Source of the DNA: Candidatus Rokuibacteriota bacterium
GTDB lineage: Bacteria > Methylomirabilota > Methylomirabilia > Rokubacteriales > CSP1-6
DNA: 32,423 bases
Assembly: GCA_005887895.1 (NCBI GenBank)
Contig: VBPC01000144.1
Location: 1-32,423 of the forward strand
Direction: 5' to 3'
A program made the position numbers and the translations under genes. Below, one piece after another: positions 15,336-22,325 of this stretch (positions are counted from its first letter, which is position 1; each line of letters opens with the position of its first letter). The notes under the pieces were generated by a model, which saw only the letters and a program-made list of their open reading frames with translations, ran no database searches and was not told the origin of the DNA.

Positions 15336-15942
15336 GCGCCGCGCGCAGGCGCGGCATCCCCGTGAAGAAAAAATGGTCCGCGCCGTCGATCACGGTGACG
15401 GTGGCGGCGGGCAGCGTGCCGCCGAGCGCGGCGAGGGCCTCGGCCGGACAGAAGGTGTCCGCGCTGCCGGCCACGACGAGCCAGGGACCGTCGAGACCCG
15501 ACGGCGCCCGCGGCTCCCACGGCCGCATGGCCAGCGGCGGGGCGATGAGGGCAAGGCCGGCCAGGCGCTCGCCGGCGCCGGCGACGGCGGCGGCCATCGC
15601 GGCCCCGAAGGAGTAGCCGGCCAGCGCGAGCCGCGAGCGTGGCGGCAGCCGCTCGCGCAGACAGGCGAGCGCCGCGCGGACGTCGTCCTGCTCGCCCCGG
15701 CCCTCGTCCCAGGCGCCGCCGGAGCTGCCGACGCCGCGGAAGTTGAAGCGCATGGTCGCGAGGCCGGCGTCGAGGCACGCGGCGGCGGTCGCGAGGACCA
15801 CGGGGTTGTCCATGTCGCCCCCGTAGAGGGGGTGGGGGTGGCAAACGACCACGCCCGCCAGGGTTTCCGGGGGCATCGCGAGCGCGCCCTCGAGCGCGAG
15901 GCCCGCGCCTGCGGGGATGGCCACGGGCTGTCCGGTTATCAT
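15256..15942 (-). CDS. Alpha/beta hydrolase (dienelactone-hydrolase-like)
   Basis: About 228 residues from ATG 15942. The fold markers are in order: VVVCHPHPLYGGDMDNPVV (oxyanion region), MRFNFRGVGSSGG, ALAGYSFGAAMA with the G-x-S-x-G nucleophile, GLALIAPP, VVAGSADTFCP with the acid Asp, and IDGADHFFFTG with the catalytic His. This pattern is common in small cytoplasmic alpha/beta hydrolases annotated as dienelactone hydrolase or CocE-like. An ATG 13 codons further upstream (15981) would abut the divergent gene and is less likely. The C-terminal tail after WAGTLARR lies inside the DUF502 gene and may be an extension gained by loss of an earlier stop. Substrate unknown. Confidence 0.85.
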   Translation of the reverse strand: MITGQPVAIPAGAGLALEGALAMPPETLAGVVVCHPHPLYGGDMDNPVVLATAAACLDAGLATMRFNFRGVGSSGGAWDEGRGEQDDVRAALACLRERLPPRSRLALAGYSFGAAMAAAVAGAGERLAGLALIAPPLAMRPWEPRAPSGLDGPWLVVAGSADTFCPAEALAALGGTLPAATVTVIDGADHFFFTGMPRLRAALSAWAGTLARRTSAAGDQASPCRPTG

Positions 15943-15986
15943 CAGGCCCAGAGAATAGCGAGGGGGGGACCGACCGTCCAACCGCT

Positions 15987-16478
15987 GTGTTGACCTGCTA
16001 TCGGACTCGACGACGCATCGGGGCCTGGCTTGACGAGGCCCTGGACCCGGAGACGGCGCGCTCGACGGCCGCCCACCTCGCTTCTTGTGCGGGTTGCCAG
16101 CGAGAGGCCGAGGAGCTTCGCCGCCTCCGGGGTCTGCTGCGGCGCACTCTGATGCCGCCCCAGCCCGACTGGACCGGCTTCTGGCAGGGCGTCGTGCGCG
16201 GGATCGAGGACCGGCGGCAGACGCGGCCGGTCCCGGTCCGGCGGTCGTGGTGGGAGTCGATGTGGCGGCCGCGCTGGGCGCTCGGCGGCGCCCTGGCCAC
16301 CGCGCTGCTGGTCTCGCTCGGCGTGTGGCAGTGGGCCCCGTCGGGACCGCGCCCGTCCGAGGCCGGCGTCATGGTCACCTCGGCGCGGACGGAAGACCCG
16401 CGCGGGACCGTGATGGTGTACTCCACGCCCGAGCAGGACGTGGCCGTCGTCTGGGTATTCGGTCTCGAAAAGGACTGA
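15987..16478 (+). CDS. Anti-sigma-factor-like zinc-finger membrane protein (zf-HC2)
   Basis: 163 residues. The N-terminal domain has C4 and the H-x3-C-x2-C motif of zinc anti-sigma (ZAS/zf-HC2) proteins at H30, C34 and C37 (AAHLASCAGCQRE). One membrane helix follows at about 97-115, and then a short extracytoplasmic tail that ends TVMVYSTPEQDVAVVWVFGLEKD. Proteins of this build bind and hold an ECF sigma factor at the membrane. The usual partner sigma gene directly upstream is absent; the neighbour is the divergent hydrolase. Start GTG 15987 is chosen because it keeps C4 and has a G-rich stretch (15961-15968) some distance upstream. It converges on cpoB with a five-base gap. Confidence 0.8.
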   Translation: MLTCYRTRRRIGAWLDEALDPETARSTAAHLASCAGCQREAEELRRLRGLLRRTLMPPQPDWTGFWQGVVRGIEDRRQTRPVPVRRSWWESMWRPRWALGGALATALLVSLGVWQWAPSGPRPSEAGVMVTSARTEDPRGTVMVYSTPEQDVAVVWVFGLEKD

Positions 16479-16483
16479 CGGAG

Positions 16484-17380
16484 CTACTGCGTCTTCAGCG
16501 TCGCCAGCCGCTCCCGGGCGAGCGGCGTCTCCTCCGCCTGCGGAAAGTTCGCCACGAGGTACTCGAGCCGCTGCTGCGCGATGGCCGGCTGCTTCAGCTC
16601 CAGCAGCGCCAGCGCTTCCTTGTAGAGCGCCGTCGGCGCCTTCTCGCTCCGCGGATAGTTCGCGAGCACCTTGCGGAACTCCTGCACGGCCTGCTCGAGC
16701 TCCGGCGCGACCCTGTCGGCCTGCCCCGCGTTCGCCGCGACGCGCGCCTGGCTGTAGTAGCCCTCGCCGATCCAGTACTGCGCGTTGCCGGCCAGCGGAT
16801 GCTCCGGGTAGCGGCGCAGGAACTCGCGGAAGCCGGCCATGGCCAGCGCGTAGCTGCCCTTGCTGAAGTCGATGTAGGCGGCCTGGTAGATGTCCTGGGG
16901 CTGCAGCCCGTTGGTGGCCGGCCGCGCACCGGGGGCGGCCGGCGGCGGCGAGGCTGCGGTGGGTGGCGCAGTCGGCGGCGGCGTGGCGGTCGCAGCGGTG
17001 CGCGGCGGTGGTGTGGGCGCGGGCGTTGGGGTGGCGGCCGCGGGCCCGCCGCGCACCTGGCGGCCGAGCGCCTCGGTGCGCGCCGAGAGCTCTTCGAGCC
17101 GCGCGCTCAGCTCGGTCAGCGAGGTGGCGAGCCCGTCGAGCCGGCGGTTGAGCGCGGTCAGCTCGCGCTCGTTCTCGGTGGTCTGCGTACGCAGGCGCGC
17201 GTCGATGGCGCGCAGCGCGGCGGTCTCGGCGTCGCTGCGGGCGCGCTGGGCCGCCTGCTGGGCCGCGGCGACTTCGCCGCGCAGCTGCATGAGGTCCGAC
17301 TGCGTGGCGGTGCCGGTGACGTCGGCCACGCTGGTACAGCCGGCGACGGCGAGCGCCAGCGCGACGGCGGGAAGCCACAC
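16484..17380 (-). CDS. cpoB: Tol-Pal system protein CpoB/YbgF
   Basis: About 298 residues from GTG 17380. A short signal with the lipobox-like LAVAGC suggests a lipidated Cys near residue 15, unlike the soluble E. coli CpoB. A coiled-coil region follows (LRGEVAAAQQAAQRARSDAET through LTELSARLEELSARTEALG), the YbgF trimerisation segment. Then come a Pro/Ala/Thr-rich linker and a TPR domain beginning IYQAAYIDFSKGSYALAMAGFREFLRRYPEHPLAGNAQYWIGEGYYSQ. CpoB coordinates Tol action with peptidoglycan synthesis at division. It is the last gene of the tol cluster, 44 bp after pal. A longer form from GTG 17473 would overlap pal by 49 bp; it has more N-terminal Arg but poorer context. The start is uncertain; the identity is not. 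Confidence 0.88.
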   Translation of the reverse strand: MWLPAVALALAVAGCTSVADVTGTATQSDLMQLRGEVAAAQQAAQRARSDAETAALRAIDARLRTQTTENERELTALNRRLDGLATSLTELSARLEELSARTEALGRQVRGGPAAATPTPAPTPPPRTAATATPPPTAPPTAASPPPAAPGARPATNGLQPQDIYQAAYIDFSKGSYALAMAGFREFLRRYPEHPLAGNAQYWIGEGYYSQARVAANAGQADRVAPELEQAVQEFRKVLANYPRSEKAPTALYKEALALLELKQPAIAQQRLEYLVANFPQAEETPLARERLATLKTQ

Positions 17381-17408
17381 GGCGGGGAGGCGCCCGGGCC
17401 TCCCCGCC
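17381..17408 (-). terminator. 10-bp perfect hairpin between pal and cpoB
   Basis: GGCGGGGAGG and CCTCCCCGCC form a perfect stem around an eight-base loop, directly upstream of the proposed cpoB start and 16 bp after the pal stop. It has no T-run, so it may attenuate or process the tol transcript, or stabilise the pal message, rather than end transcription. It would also sequester the region where a cpoB ribosome site should lie. Confidence 0.45.
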
Positions 17409-17424
17409 GCCCGATCAGCGGGTC

Positions 17425-18024
17425 CTAGCGCGGCTTGACGAGGAAGTGCGCGCGACGGTTCTTGGCCCAGCACTCTTCGTTGTGTTCGGTGCAGAGGGGC
17501 CGCTCCTCGCCGTAGCTGATGATCGTGATGCGGCTCGCCTGGACCCCCTGGGACACGAGGTAGTTCATCGTGGACTTCGCGCGACGCTCGCCGAGGGCGA
17601 GGTTGTACTCGTTGGTGCCACGCTCGTCGCAGTGTCCCTCGATGAGCACGAGGTGGTTCGGATTCGACTTCAGCCAGCCGGCGTTGGTGTCCAGCATCTT
17701 CGCATCACCGGGCCGGATGTCGTACTTGTCGAAATCGAAGTGGATGTCCTTCAGCTCGGCGATCGACACGAACTCGCTCGGCGCCGGCCGCGCGGTCGAG
17801 GCGCCGCCGCTCTGGGTGCCGCCGCTGCTGCTGCCACCGCTGGGAGGAGTTGCGCCGCCGCCCGGAGGCTGCGCCTGCGCGCTCGAGCCGGGCGTGGTCG
17901 CGGCCGCGCCGGTGGGCGCGGGCGCTGCCGCCTGGGTCGTGGCGGGCCGCTTGGCGCACCCCGTCAGCACGACACCGAGGACCAGCAGCGACGCTACGAG
18001 AACATGAGAACAGCGGCTAAGCAT
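17425..18024 (-). CDS. pal: Peptidoglycan-associated lipoprotein Pal
   Basis: 199 residues. A lipoprotein signal ends in VVLTGC with C23 as the lipid site. A Gly/Ser/Pro/Gln-rich tether (25-85) leads to an OmpA-type domain: IHFDFDKYDIRPGDAKMLD, then LIEGHCDERGTNEYNLALGERRA, the diaminopimelate-binding signature of Pal, and RITIISYGEERPLC. It anchors the outer membrane to peptidoglycan and binds TolB. The ATG is preceded by GGAGGGGAC. It follows tolB by about 50 bp in the same direction and belongs to the tol cluster. Confidence 0.95.
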   Translation of the reverse strand: MLSRCSHVLVASLLVLGVVLTGCAKRPATTQAAAPAPTGAAATTPGSSAQAQPPGGGATPPSGGSSSGGTQSGGASTARPAPSEFVSIAELKDIHFDFDKYDIRPGDAKMLDTNAGWLKSNPNHLVLIEGHCDERGTNEYNLALGERRAKSTMNYLVSQGVQASRITIISYGEERPLCTEHNEECWAKNRRAHFLVKPR

Positions 18025-18075
18025 GTCCCCTCCTTTGTCGGCCTGCGTGCCCGCCCCGCAGCAGTGAAAATCGTA

Positions 18076-19410
18076 TCACGGCAGTCGAGGTGACCACGAA
18101 GGACTTGTGTTCTCCGCCGAGCCCCGCGTGAGCGCCGTCAGGGCGTTTCCGTCGGCCAGCATGGCATAGATCTGCCAGCGGCCGCTGCGCGAGGACTGGA
18201 ATGCGAGGTGACGACCGTTCGGGGCCCACGTCGGGCCCTGGTTGTCGCCGCCGCTCGTGAGCCGCCGCGGATTCGAGCCGTCGACGTCGACGACCCAGAT
18301 GTCGTGTGTTCCGGCGCGCTGTGTGTAGGCGATCATGTCGCCGCGCGGCGACCACCGCGGCTGCGTGTGGAAGCCGCCCGAGGTGATCTGGCGAACGTTG
18401 GCGCCCTCGGCGTCCATCACGAAGATGTGCGGCACGCCGCCCCGATCGGAGACGAACGCGATCTCCCGCCCGTTCGGCGACCACGTCGGCTCGGTGTCGA
18501 TGCCGGCGTGGCGGGTGAGGCGGCGCATCGTGCCGCTGGCGAGGCTCAGCACGTAGATCTCCGGGTTCCCGTCCTTGCTGAGCGTCATCGCCAGGCTCTT
18601 GCCGTCGGGACTGAACGACGGCGAGCTGTTGATGCCGATGAACGCGGCCAGCGTCTGCTCGGGCCGGCGCTCGAACGGAAACGCCCGGTAGAGGTCGGGA
18701 TACCCTTGCCGGAACGACGTGAACGCCAGCGAGCGCGCGTCGGGGCTCCACACCGGCATCAGGTTGATGGAGCCGTTGCGCGTCACCGGCGCCGCGCCGG
18801 CGCCGTCGTAGTCGGCCATCACGATCTCCTTGGCCGCGCCGGCCGGTCCCACGACGTAGGCGATCTTGGTGTCGGCGATGCCCGGCTCGCCGGTGAACTG
18901 CAGCACGACCTCGTCGGCCACCTTGTGGGCGAGCCGGCGCATCTGCGCCGCCGGCATCTCGAACTTCCGGGTGGCGATCAGCCGGTGGGCGGGCGTGGTG
19001 ATGTCGTAGAGCCGCATCTCGATCTCGGCGCGCTCACCGCGCAGCGCGAGCAGCCCGTGCACCCCGGCGTGGGCCCCGGCCGCGGCGAATTCCGCCCACG
19101 ACTGTCGGAGCAACTCGGGATTGTTGGCGGGAATCGAGCCGGTGCCGGCGACCACGCTGAAGAGGCCGGAGAACGTGAGGTCGGCGCCGGCCACGGAGGC
19201 GAGCTGCTTGCCGGCGCCGGCGACGTCGTTGCCGGCGACGACGGTGAACTCGGGGATCGCGATGTTCAGCTTCCGGCTGCCGCCGCCGGTGACGTTGAGG
19301 AAGACGTCCACGCCCTGGGCGCGGGCCGGCGGCGGCGCCACCGGCGGAAGGCCGGGCAGCGCCAGCAGGGACACCACGAGCGCGACGACGAGCGACCGGC
19401 GAACTGTCAT
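18076..19410 (-). CDS. tolB: Tol-Pal system beta-propeller protein TolB
   Basis: 444 residues. A signal peptide (1-32, cut near ARAQG) precedes the N-terminal TolB domain with KLNIAIPEFTV and DLTFSGLFSVV. The C-terminal six-bladed propeller shows repeated blade ends: PVWSPDARSLAFTSF, PSFSPDGKSLAMT, PTWSPNGREIAFVSD, PRWSPRGDMIAYT, PTWAPNGRHLAFQS and PSWSPRLP. TolB is periplasmic and shuttles between Pal and the Tol motor. The gene starts three bases after the stop of the tolA/tonB gene, so the two are co-transcribed. Confidence 0.96.
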   Translation of the reverse strand: MTVRRSLVVALVVSLLALPGLPPVAPPPARAQGVDVFLNVTGGGSRKLNIAIPEFTVVAGNDVAGAGKQLASVAGADLTFSGLFSVVAGTGSIPANNPELLRQSWAEFAAAGAHAGVHGLLALRGERAEIEMRLYDITTPAHRLIATRKFEMPAAQMRRLAHKVADEVVLQFTGEPGIADTKIAYVVGPAGAAKEIVMADYDGAGAAPVTRNGSINLMPVWSPDARSLAFTSFRQGYPDLYRAFPFERRPEQTLAAFIGINSSPSFSPDGKSLAMTLSKDGNPEIYVLSLASGTMRRLTRHAGIDTEPTWSPNGREIAFVSDRGGVPHIFVMDAEGANVRQITSGGFHTQPRWSPRGDMIAYTQRAGTHDIWVVDVDGSNPRRLTSGGDNQGPTWAPNGRHLAFQSSRSGRWQIYAMLADGNALTALTRGSAENTSPSWSPRLP

Positions 19411-19413
19411 GGG

Positions 19414-20280
19414 TCAGCCTCGATCCTGAGCGAAGTTGAAGCCGAGGTGGATCCGCAGCGTCGGCGGTGCGAATTCGTCCGGCAGCGGCGGGAACGGCAC
19501 GGCGTCGTTGATCGCGCGCACCGCCATCTGGTCGTAGTAGGGGTTTCCCGACGTCTTCTCGATGGCCACGCCGCCGACGATGCGGCCGTCGCGGCCGATC
19601 TCGAACACCGCGACCGGCTGCCGGCCCTGCAGCGCCCGTCCTTCCCACCGCTCGGTGATCTTGCGCTGCACGGCCGCCAGGTAGTAGGCGAACGGAAAGT
19701 CGGAGACGTTGACCGTCACGGCGCCGCTGCCCTGGGCCGAGCCGGTGGCGCGTCCGAGCGGCGCCGGGGGCGGGGTCTCCGCGCGGCCCGTCGCGGTCGA
19801 TGGGCTCGGCGCCGGCGGCGGCGTGCTCGCCACCGCCGGCAGCTCCTTGTCGGACGGCTTCGGCAGCCCCGGCGCGCGCGGCGGCAGCGTCCGGTCCGGC
19901 AGCACCCGCTCGGGCAATGCCGGCGCGCGCGCCGGCATCTCCGGCAGCGTCGGGGCTGCCGGCCGCGGCGCCTGGCGCTCCGGCAGCTCGCTCGGCGTGC
20001 GCGGCGCCGGCCGAGGCGGCGGCTCTTCGGCGCGCGGCGGCAACGACGTATGGCCCTGCGGCGAGCCCACCGCGGCCACCGCCGGCACCAGGTTCACGAC
20101 GTAGGTCTTGGGCTGCCGCGCGCTCCAGGCGCTCGCCCCGTAGATCACGGCGCCGGCGAGCGCGGCGTGGGTCAGCAGCGACAGGAACGTCGCGGTGACC
20201 GGCAGCGGCCCCCCGCGCAGCGCCGGGCCGGTTCGCAGCCGCAGGCGCGGCGCCATCAGCAGCAGACCCGCCGCGCCCAC
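19414..20280 (-). CDS. TolA/TonB-family energy transducer
   Basis: 288 residues. A cytoplasmic basic start and one membrane helix (about 30-50, SLLTHAALAGAVIYGASAW) lead to a long Pro-rich periplasmic spacer (75-185) and a C-terminal TonB-like domain: YYLAAVQRKITERWEGRALQGRQPVAVFEIGRDGRIVGGVAIEKTSGNPYYDQMAVRAINDAVPFPPLP. Its place between tolR and tolB says it serves as TolA, though the end domain reads as TonB-type (PF03544-like), common outside Proteobacteria. GTG 20280 almost abuts the tolR stop; ATG 20256 is the alternative start and is equally plausible. Confidence 0.9.
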   Translation of the reverse strand: MGAAGLLLMAPRLRLRTGPALRGGPLPVTATFLSLLTHAALAGAVIYGASAWSARQPKTYVVNLVPAVAAVGSPQGHTSLPPRAEEPPPRPAPRTPSELPERQAPRPAAPTLPEMPARAPALPERVLPDRTLPPRAPGLPKPSDKELPAVASTPPPAPSPSTATGRAETPPPAPLGRATGSAQGSGAVTVNVSDFPFAYYLAAVQRKITERWEGRALQGRQPVAVFEIGRDGRIVGGVAIEKTSGNPYYDQMAVRAINDAVPFPPLPDEFAPPTLRIHLGFNFAQDRG

Positions 20281-20281
20281 G

Positions 20282-20710
20282 TCAGCGCTCCCGGGCGGGC
20301 TCGGTGACCATGCCCAGGCGCTCGATGCCGGCGCGCCGCACCTGATCCATCGTCTCGATGACGGCGCCGTAGGCGAGCCCGGAGTCGGCCTTGAGGTAGA
20401 GCGTCTTGTCCGTACGGTTCTGGAACGCCGCGCGCAGGGAGGTGTCCAGCGTTCCCGGCGCGATGCGCTTGTCGTTCAGGTACAGCGCGTGGTCCTTGGT
20501 CAGCGTCAGCACGAGACGCTCCTCGACGGCCGTCGGCTTGGCCGCCGCCCGCGGCAGGTTGACGTCGATGCCGCGGTACATCATCGGCGCGGTGAGCATG
20601 AAGATCAGCAGCAGCACCAGCACGACGTCGACCAGCGGGATGATGTTGATTTCGGCCAGCGACGTCCCGATGCGCCGCTCGCCGTCGGGCGCGCCGGCGT
20701 TAAACGCCAT
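20282..20710 (-). CDS. tolR: ExbD/TolR-family motor protein
   Basis: 142 residues. A short cytoplasmic start with EINIIPLVDVVLVLLLIFMLTAPMM carries the single membrane helix (about 22-45) and the conserved Asp (VDVVLVLL, D28) needed for proton flow in TolR/ExbD. The periplasmic domain follows (LPRAAAKP..., LYLKADSGLAYGAVIETMDQVRRAGIERLGMVT). It pairs with TolQ in the inner-membrane proton-driven motor. The start overlaps the end of tolQ by 11 bp, which implies translational coupling. Confidence 0.94.
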   Translation of the reverse strand: MAFNAGAPDGERRIGTSLAEINIIPLVDVVLVLLLIFMLTAPMMYRGIDVNLPRAAAKPTAVEERLVLTLTKDHALYLNDKRIAPGTLDTSLRAAFQNRTDKTLYLKADSGLAYGAVIETMDQVRRAGIERLGMVTEPARER

Positions 20711-21431
20711 CTTTCGCCGACCGTCCCAGCTTCGACATCGGGCGGCTGAGCACGTTGAGCAGGTCGAGCATGAAGCCGTCCATCTCGGTCGCCCAGTGCC
20801 GCACGCGGTTGATGAAGTAGTTGTAGCCGATGACCGCGGGAATGGCGGCGGCGAGGCCGGCGGCCGTCGCGATCAGCGCCTCCGAGATGCCCGGCGCCAC
20901 CACCGCCAGGCTCGCCGAGCCCTGCGTACCGATGCCGTGGAAGGCCGACATGATGCCCCACACGGTGCCGAACAGGCCGATGAACGGCGTCGAGCTCGCG
21001 GTGGTGGCGAGGAACGGCAGATAGCGCTCGAGCTGTGCCACTTCCAGACCGGCCGCGCGGCGCATCGCCCGGTGCACCGCGTCGAGCCGCTCGGACGGCA
21101 GCCCCTCGTCGCCGTCGTCGATCACGTGGTCGATGACGTCGGGTACGCCGGAGATCTCGGCGTACGCGGCGGCGAAGAGCTGGGCCAGCGGGCTGTCCCG
21201 GTACTTCCGCGCCGCCGACTGCACCAGCGAGGGCCGGCGCCCCTCCCGGAAGATCTTCACGAACCCCAGCGTCTGCCGCCGCACGCGGCGGAACTGCCAC
21301 CACTTCTCGACGATGAGCGCCCACGAGACGATCGAGAACAGCAGCAGGACCCCGAGCACGACCTTGGCGATCGGCCCGGCGTTCCAGAGGATCTCGAGGA
21401 CCCCGGTGTTCAAGGAGTCGGAGGTAGACAA
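20700..21431 (-). CDS. tolQ: MotA/TolQ/ExbB-family motor protein
   Basis: 243 residues with the three membrane helices of TolQ: about 22-42 (KVVLGVLLLFSIVSWALIVE), 138-160 and 175-200. The signature is LPFLATTASSTPFIGLFGTVWGIMSAFHGIG followed by APGISEALIATAAGLAAAIPAVIGYNYF. It forms the stator ring with TolR. The start is TTG at 21431 with a strong ribosome site (AAAGGAG, six bases upstream). It is the first gene of the tol cluster and lies 43 bp downstream of the predicted transcription start. Confidence 0.95.
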   Translation of the reverse strand: MSTSDSLNTGVLEILWNAGPIAKVVLGVLLLFSIVSWALIVEKWWQFRRVRRQTLGFVKIFREGRRPSLVQSAARKYRDSPLAQLFAAAYAEISGVPDVIDHVIDDGDEGLPSERLDAVHRAMRRAAGLEVAQLERYLPFLATTASSTPFIGLFGTVWGIMSAFHGIGTQGSASLAVVAPGISEALIATAAGLAAAIPAVIGYNYFINRVRHWATEMDGFMLDLLNVLSRPMSKLGRSAKDGV

Positions 21432-21467
21432 GCGCGCTCCTTTGGATATGGTTCGAAGGCACCGTTC

Positions 21468-21479
21468 GAGGGTACCCTC
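21468..21479. promoter_or_regulatory. 12-bp palindrome over the predicted tol transcription start
   Basis: GAGGGTACCCTC is perfectly symmetric and centred at 21473/21474, six to eight bases beyond the -10 box of the tol promoter, so it covers the expected +1. A bound repressor there would block initiation; alternatively it gives a short 5' hairpin. Confidence 0.4.
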
Positions 21480-21481
21480 CG

Positions 21482-21511
21482 ATCATACGAAGCGGATTGC
21501 AGACCTGTCAA
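21482..21511 (-). promoter_or_regulatory. Sigma-70-type promoter of the tol cluster
   Basis: On the minus strand: TTGACA (complement of 21506-21511), an 18-bp spacer, then TATGAT (complement of 21482-21487). The -35 is a perfect match and the -10 matches five of six. It stands in an AT-richer patch and points at tolQ, with a leader of about 43 bases. Confidence 0.75.
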
Positions 21512-21553
21512 ATTTTTGCCGGACTTTTGCGGGCTTAGCCCACCCCCGGGCCG

Positions 21554-21583
21554 TTGACTTGGCGGGCGCCCGGCCCGTATAAC
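21554..21583 (+). promoter_or_regulatory. Sigma-70-type promoter for the LolA-like gene, likely leaderless
   Basis: TTGACT (21554-21559), an 18-bp spacer, then TATAAC (21578-21583). Transcription should begin about seven bases later, at or next to the GTG at 21590, so the message would have no 5' leader. It is divergent from the tol promoter 43 bp away. Confidence 0.65.
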
Positions 21584-21589
21584 CGACGC

Positions 21590-22325
21590 GTGAGCCGACG
21601 CCTCGCCGTCCTGCTGGCCCTGGCGCTGGCGCCGCTGGCGGCGGCGGCGTCCGATGCGACGGCGGCCGTCGAGGCGTTCGTCGCACGGCTGGCCGGCGCG
21701 CAGGTCAGCGACGTCGCCATCGAGCAGTCGTTCACGCTCTACCATCCCGACGGCCGCCACCCCCAGGGCAGCGGCGAGCAGCGCGTGTGGCTCAAGATCC
21801 CCCGCCGCCAGCGCGTCGAGCAGGTGATGGAGGGCCGCCGCGAGGTCCGACTGGCCGTGGAGGATCGCGTATGGGTCCGCGACGGCGACGGCCGCGTGTC
21901 CGAGGCGGCGCCGGCCGAGCGTGACCGCGACCGGACCCACCTGCTGATGCCGTTCCAGCGCACCGCCGGCGACGTGCTCGCCGAGTGGCGCGCGCTCGGG
22001 GTCCGCGACGACGTCAGCTACGTCACGCGCGCGGGCGGCCGCAGCGTGACGGTGATCGGTGCCCGGCCCGGCGAGCGCGATGCGCCGTCGGTGTGGCTCG
22101 ACGGCGAGTACGGCGTCGTGCGCGTCATCCGTCGCGAGCGACTGGCGAGCCGCGAGGGCCTCGTCGACCTGGCCTTCGGCGAGCATCGCCCGCTCGCGAA
22201 CGGCTTCTACTTCCCGCACCGGCAGGAAGCCTTCGTCGACGGCAAGCTGGTCGTCCTCGTCGTCGTGCGCTCGGTGGCGGTCAACACCGGCCTGGCCGAG
22301 GACCTGTTCGACCCCGCTCGTCTTC
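21590..22325 (+). pseudogene. LolA-like periplasmic protein, 3' end lost by out-of-frame junction
   Basis: GTG 21590 opens a signal peptide (RRLAVLLALALAPLAAAAS) and about 245 residues that resemble LolA-type outer-membrane lipoprotein-sorting proteins: VWLKIPRRQRVEQVMEGRREVRLAVEDRVWV, WLDGEYGVVRVIRRE, PLANGFYFPHRQEAFVDGKLVVLVVVRSVAVNTGLAEDLFDPARL. Sense ends at FDPARL, where such proteins normally stop within a few residues. No stop is present: the frame runs on to 23470 through Arg-rich nonsense that overlies the MBL gene. The simplest reading is a deletion that removed the stop codon, the spacer and the start of the next gene. The nearly complete domain might still fold if read-through were tolerated. 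Confidence 0.65.

Noticed and set aside
18208..20307. 699-codon open frame on the plus strand
   Set aside because: Antisense to tolB and tolA/tonB, both certain.
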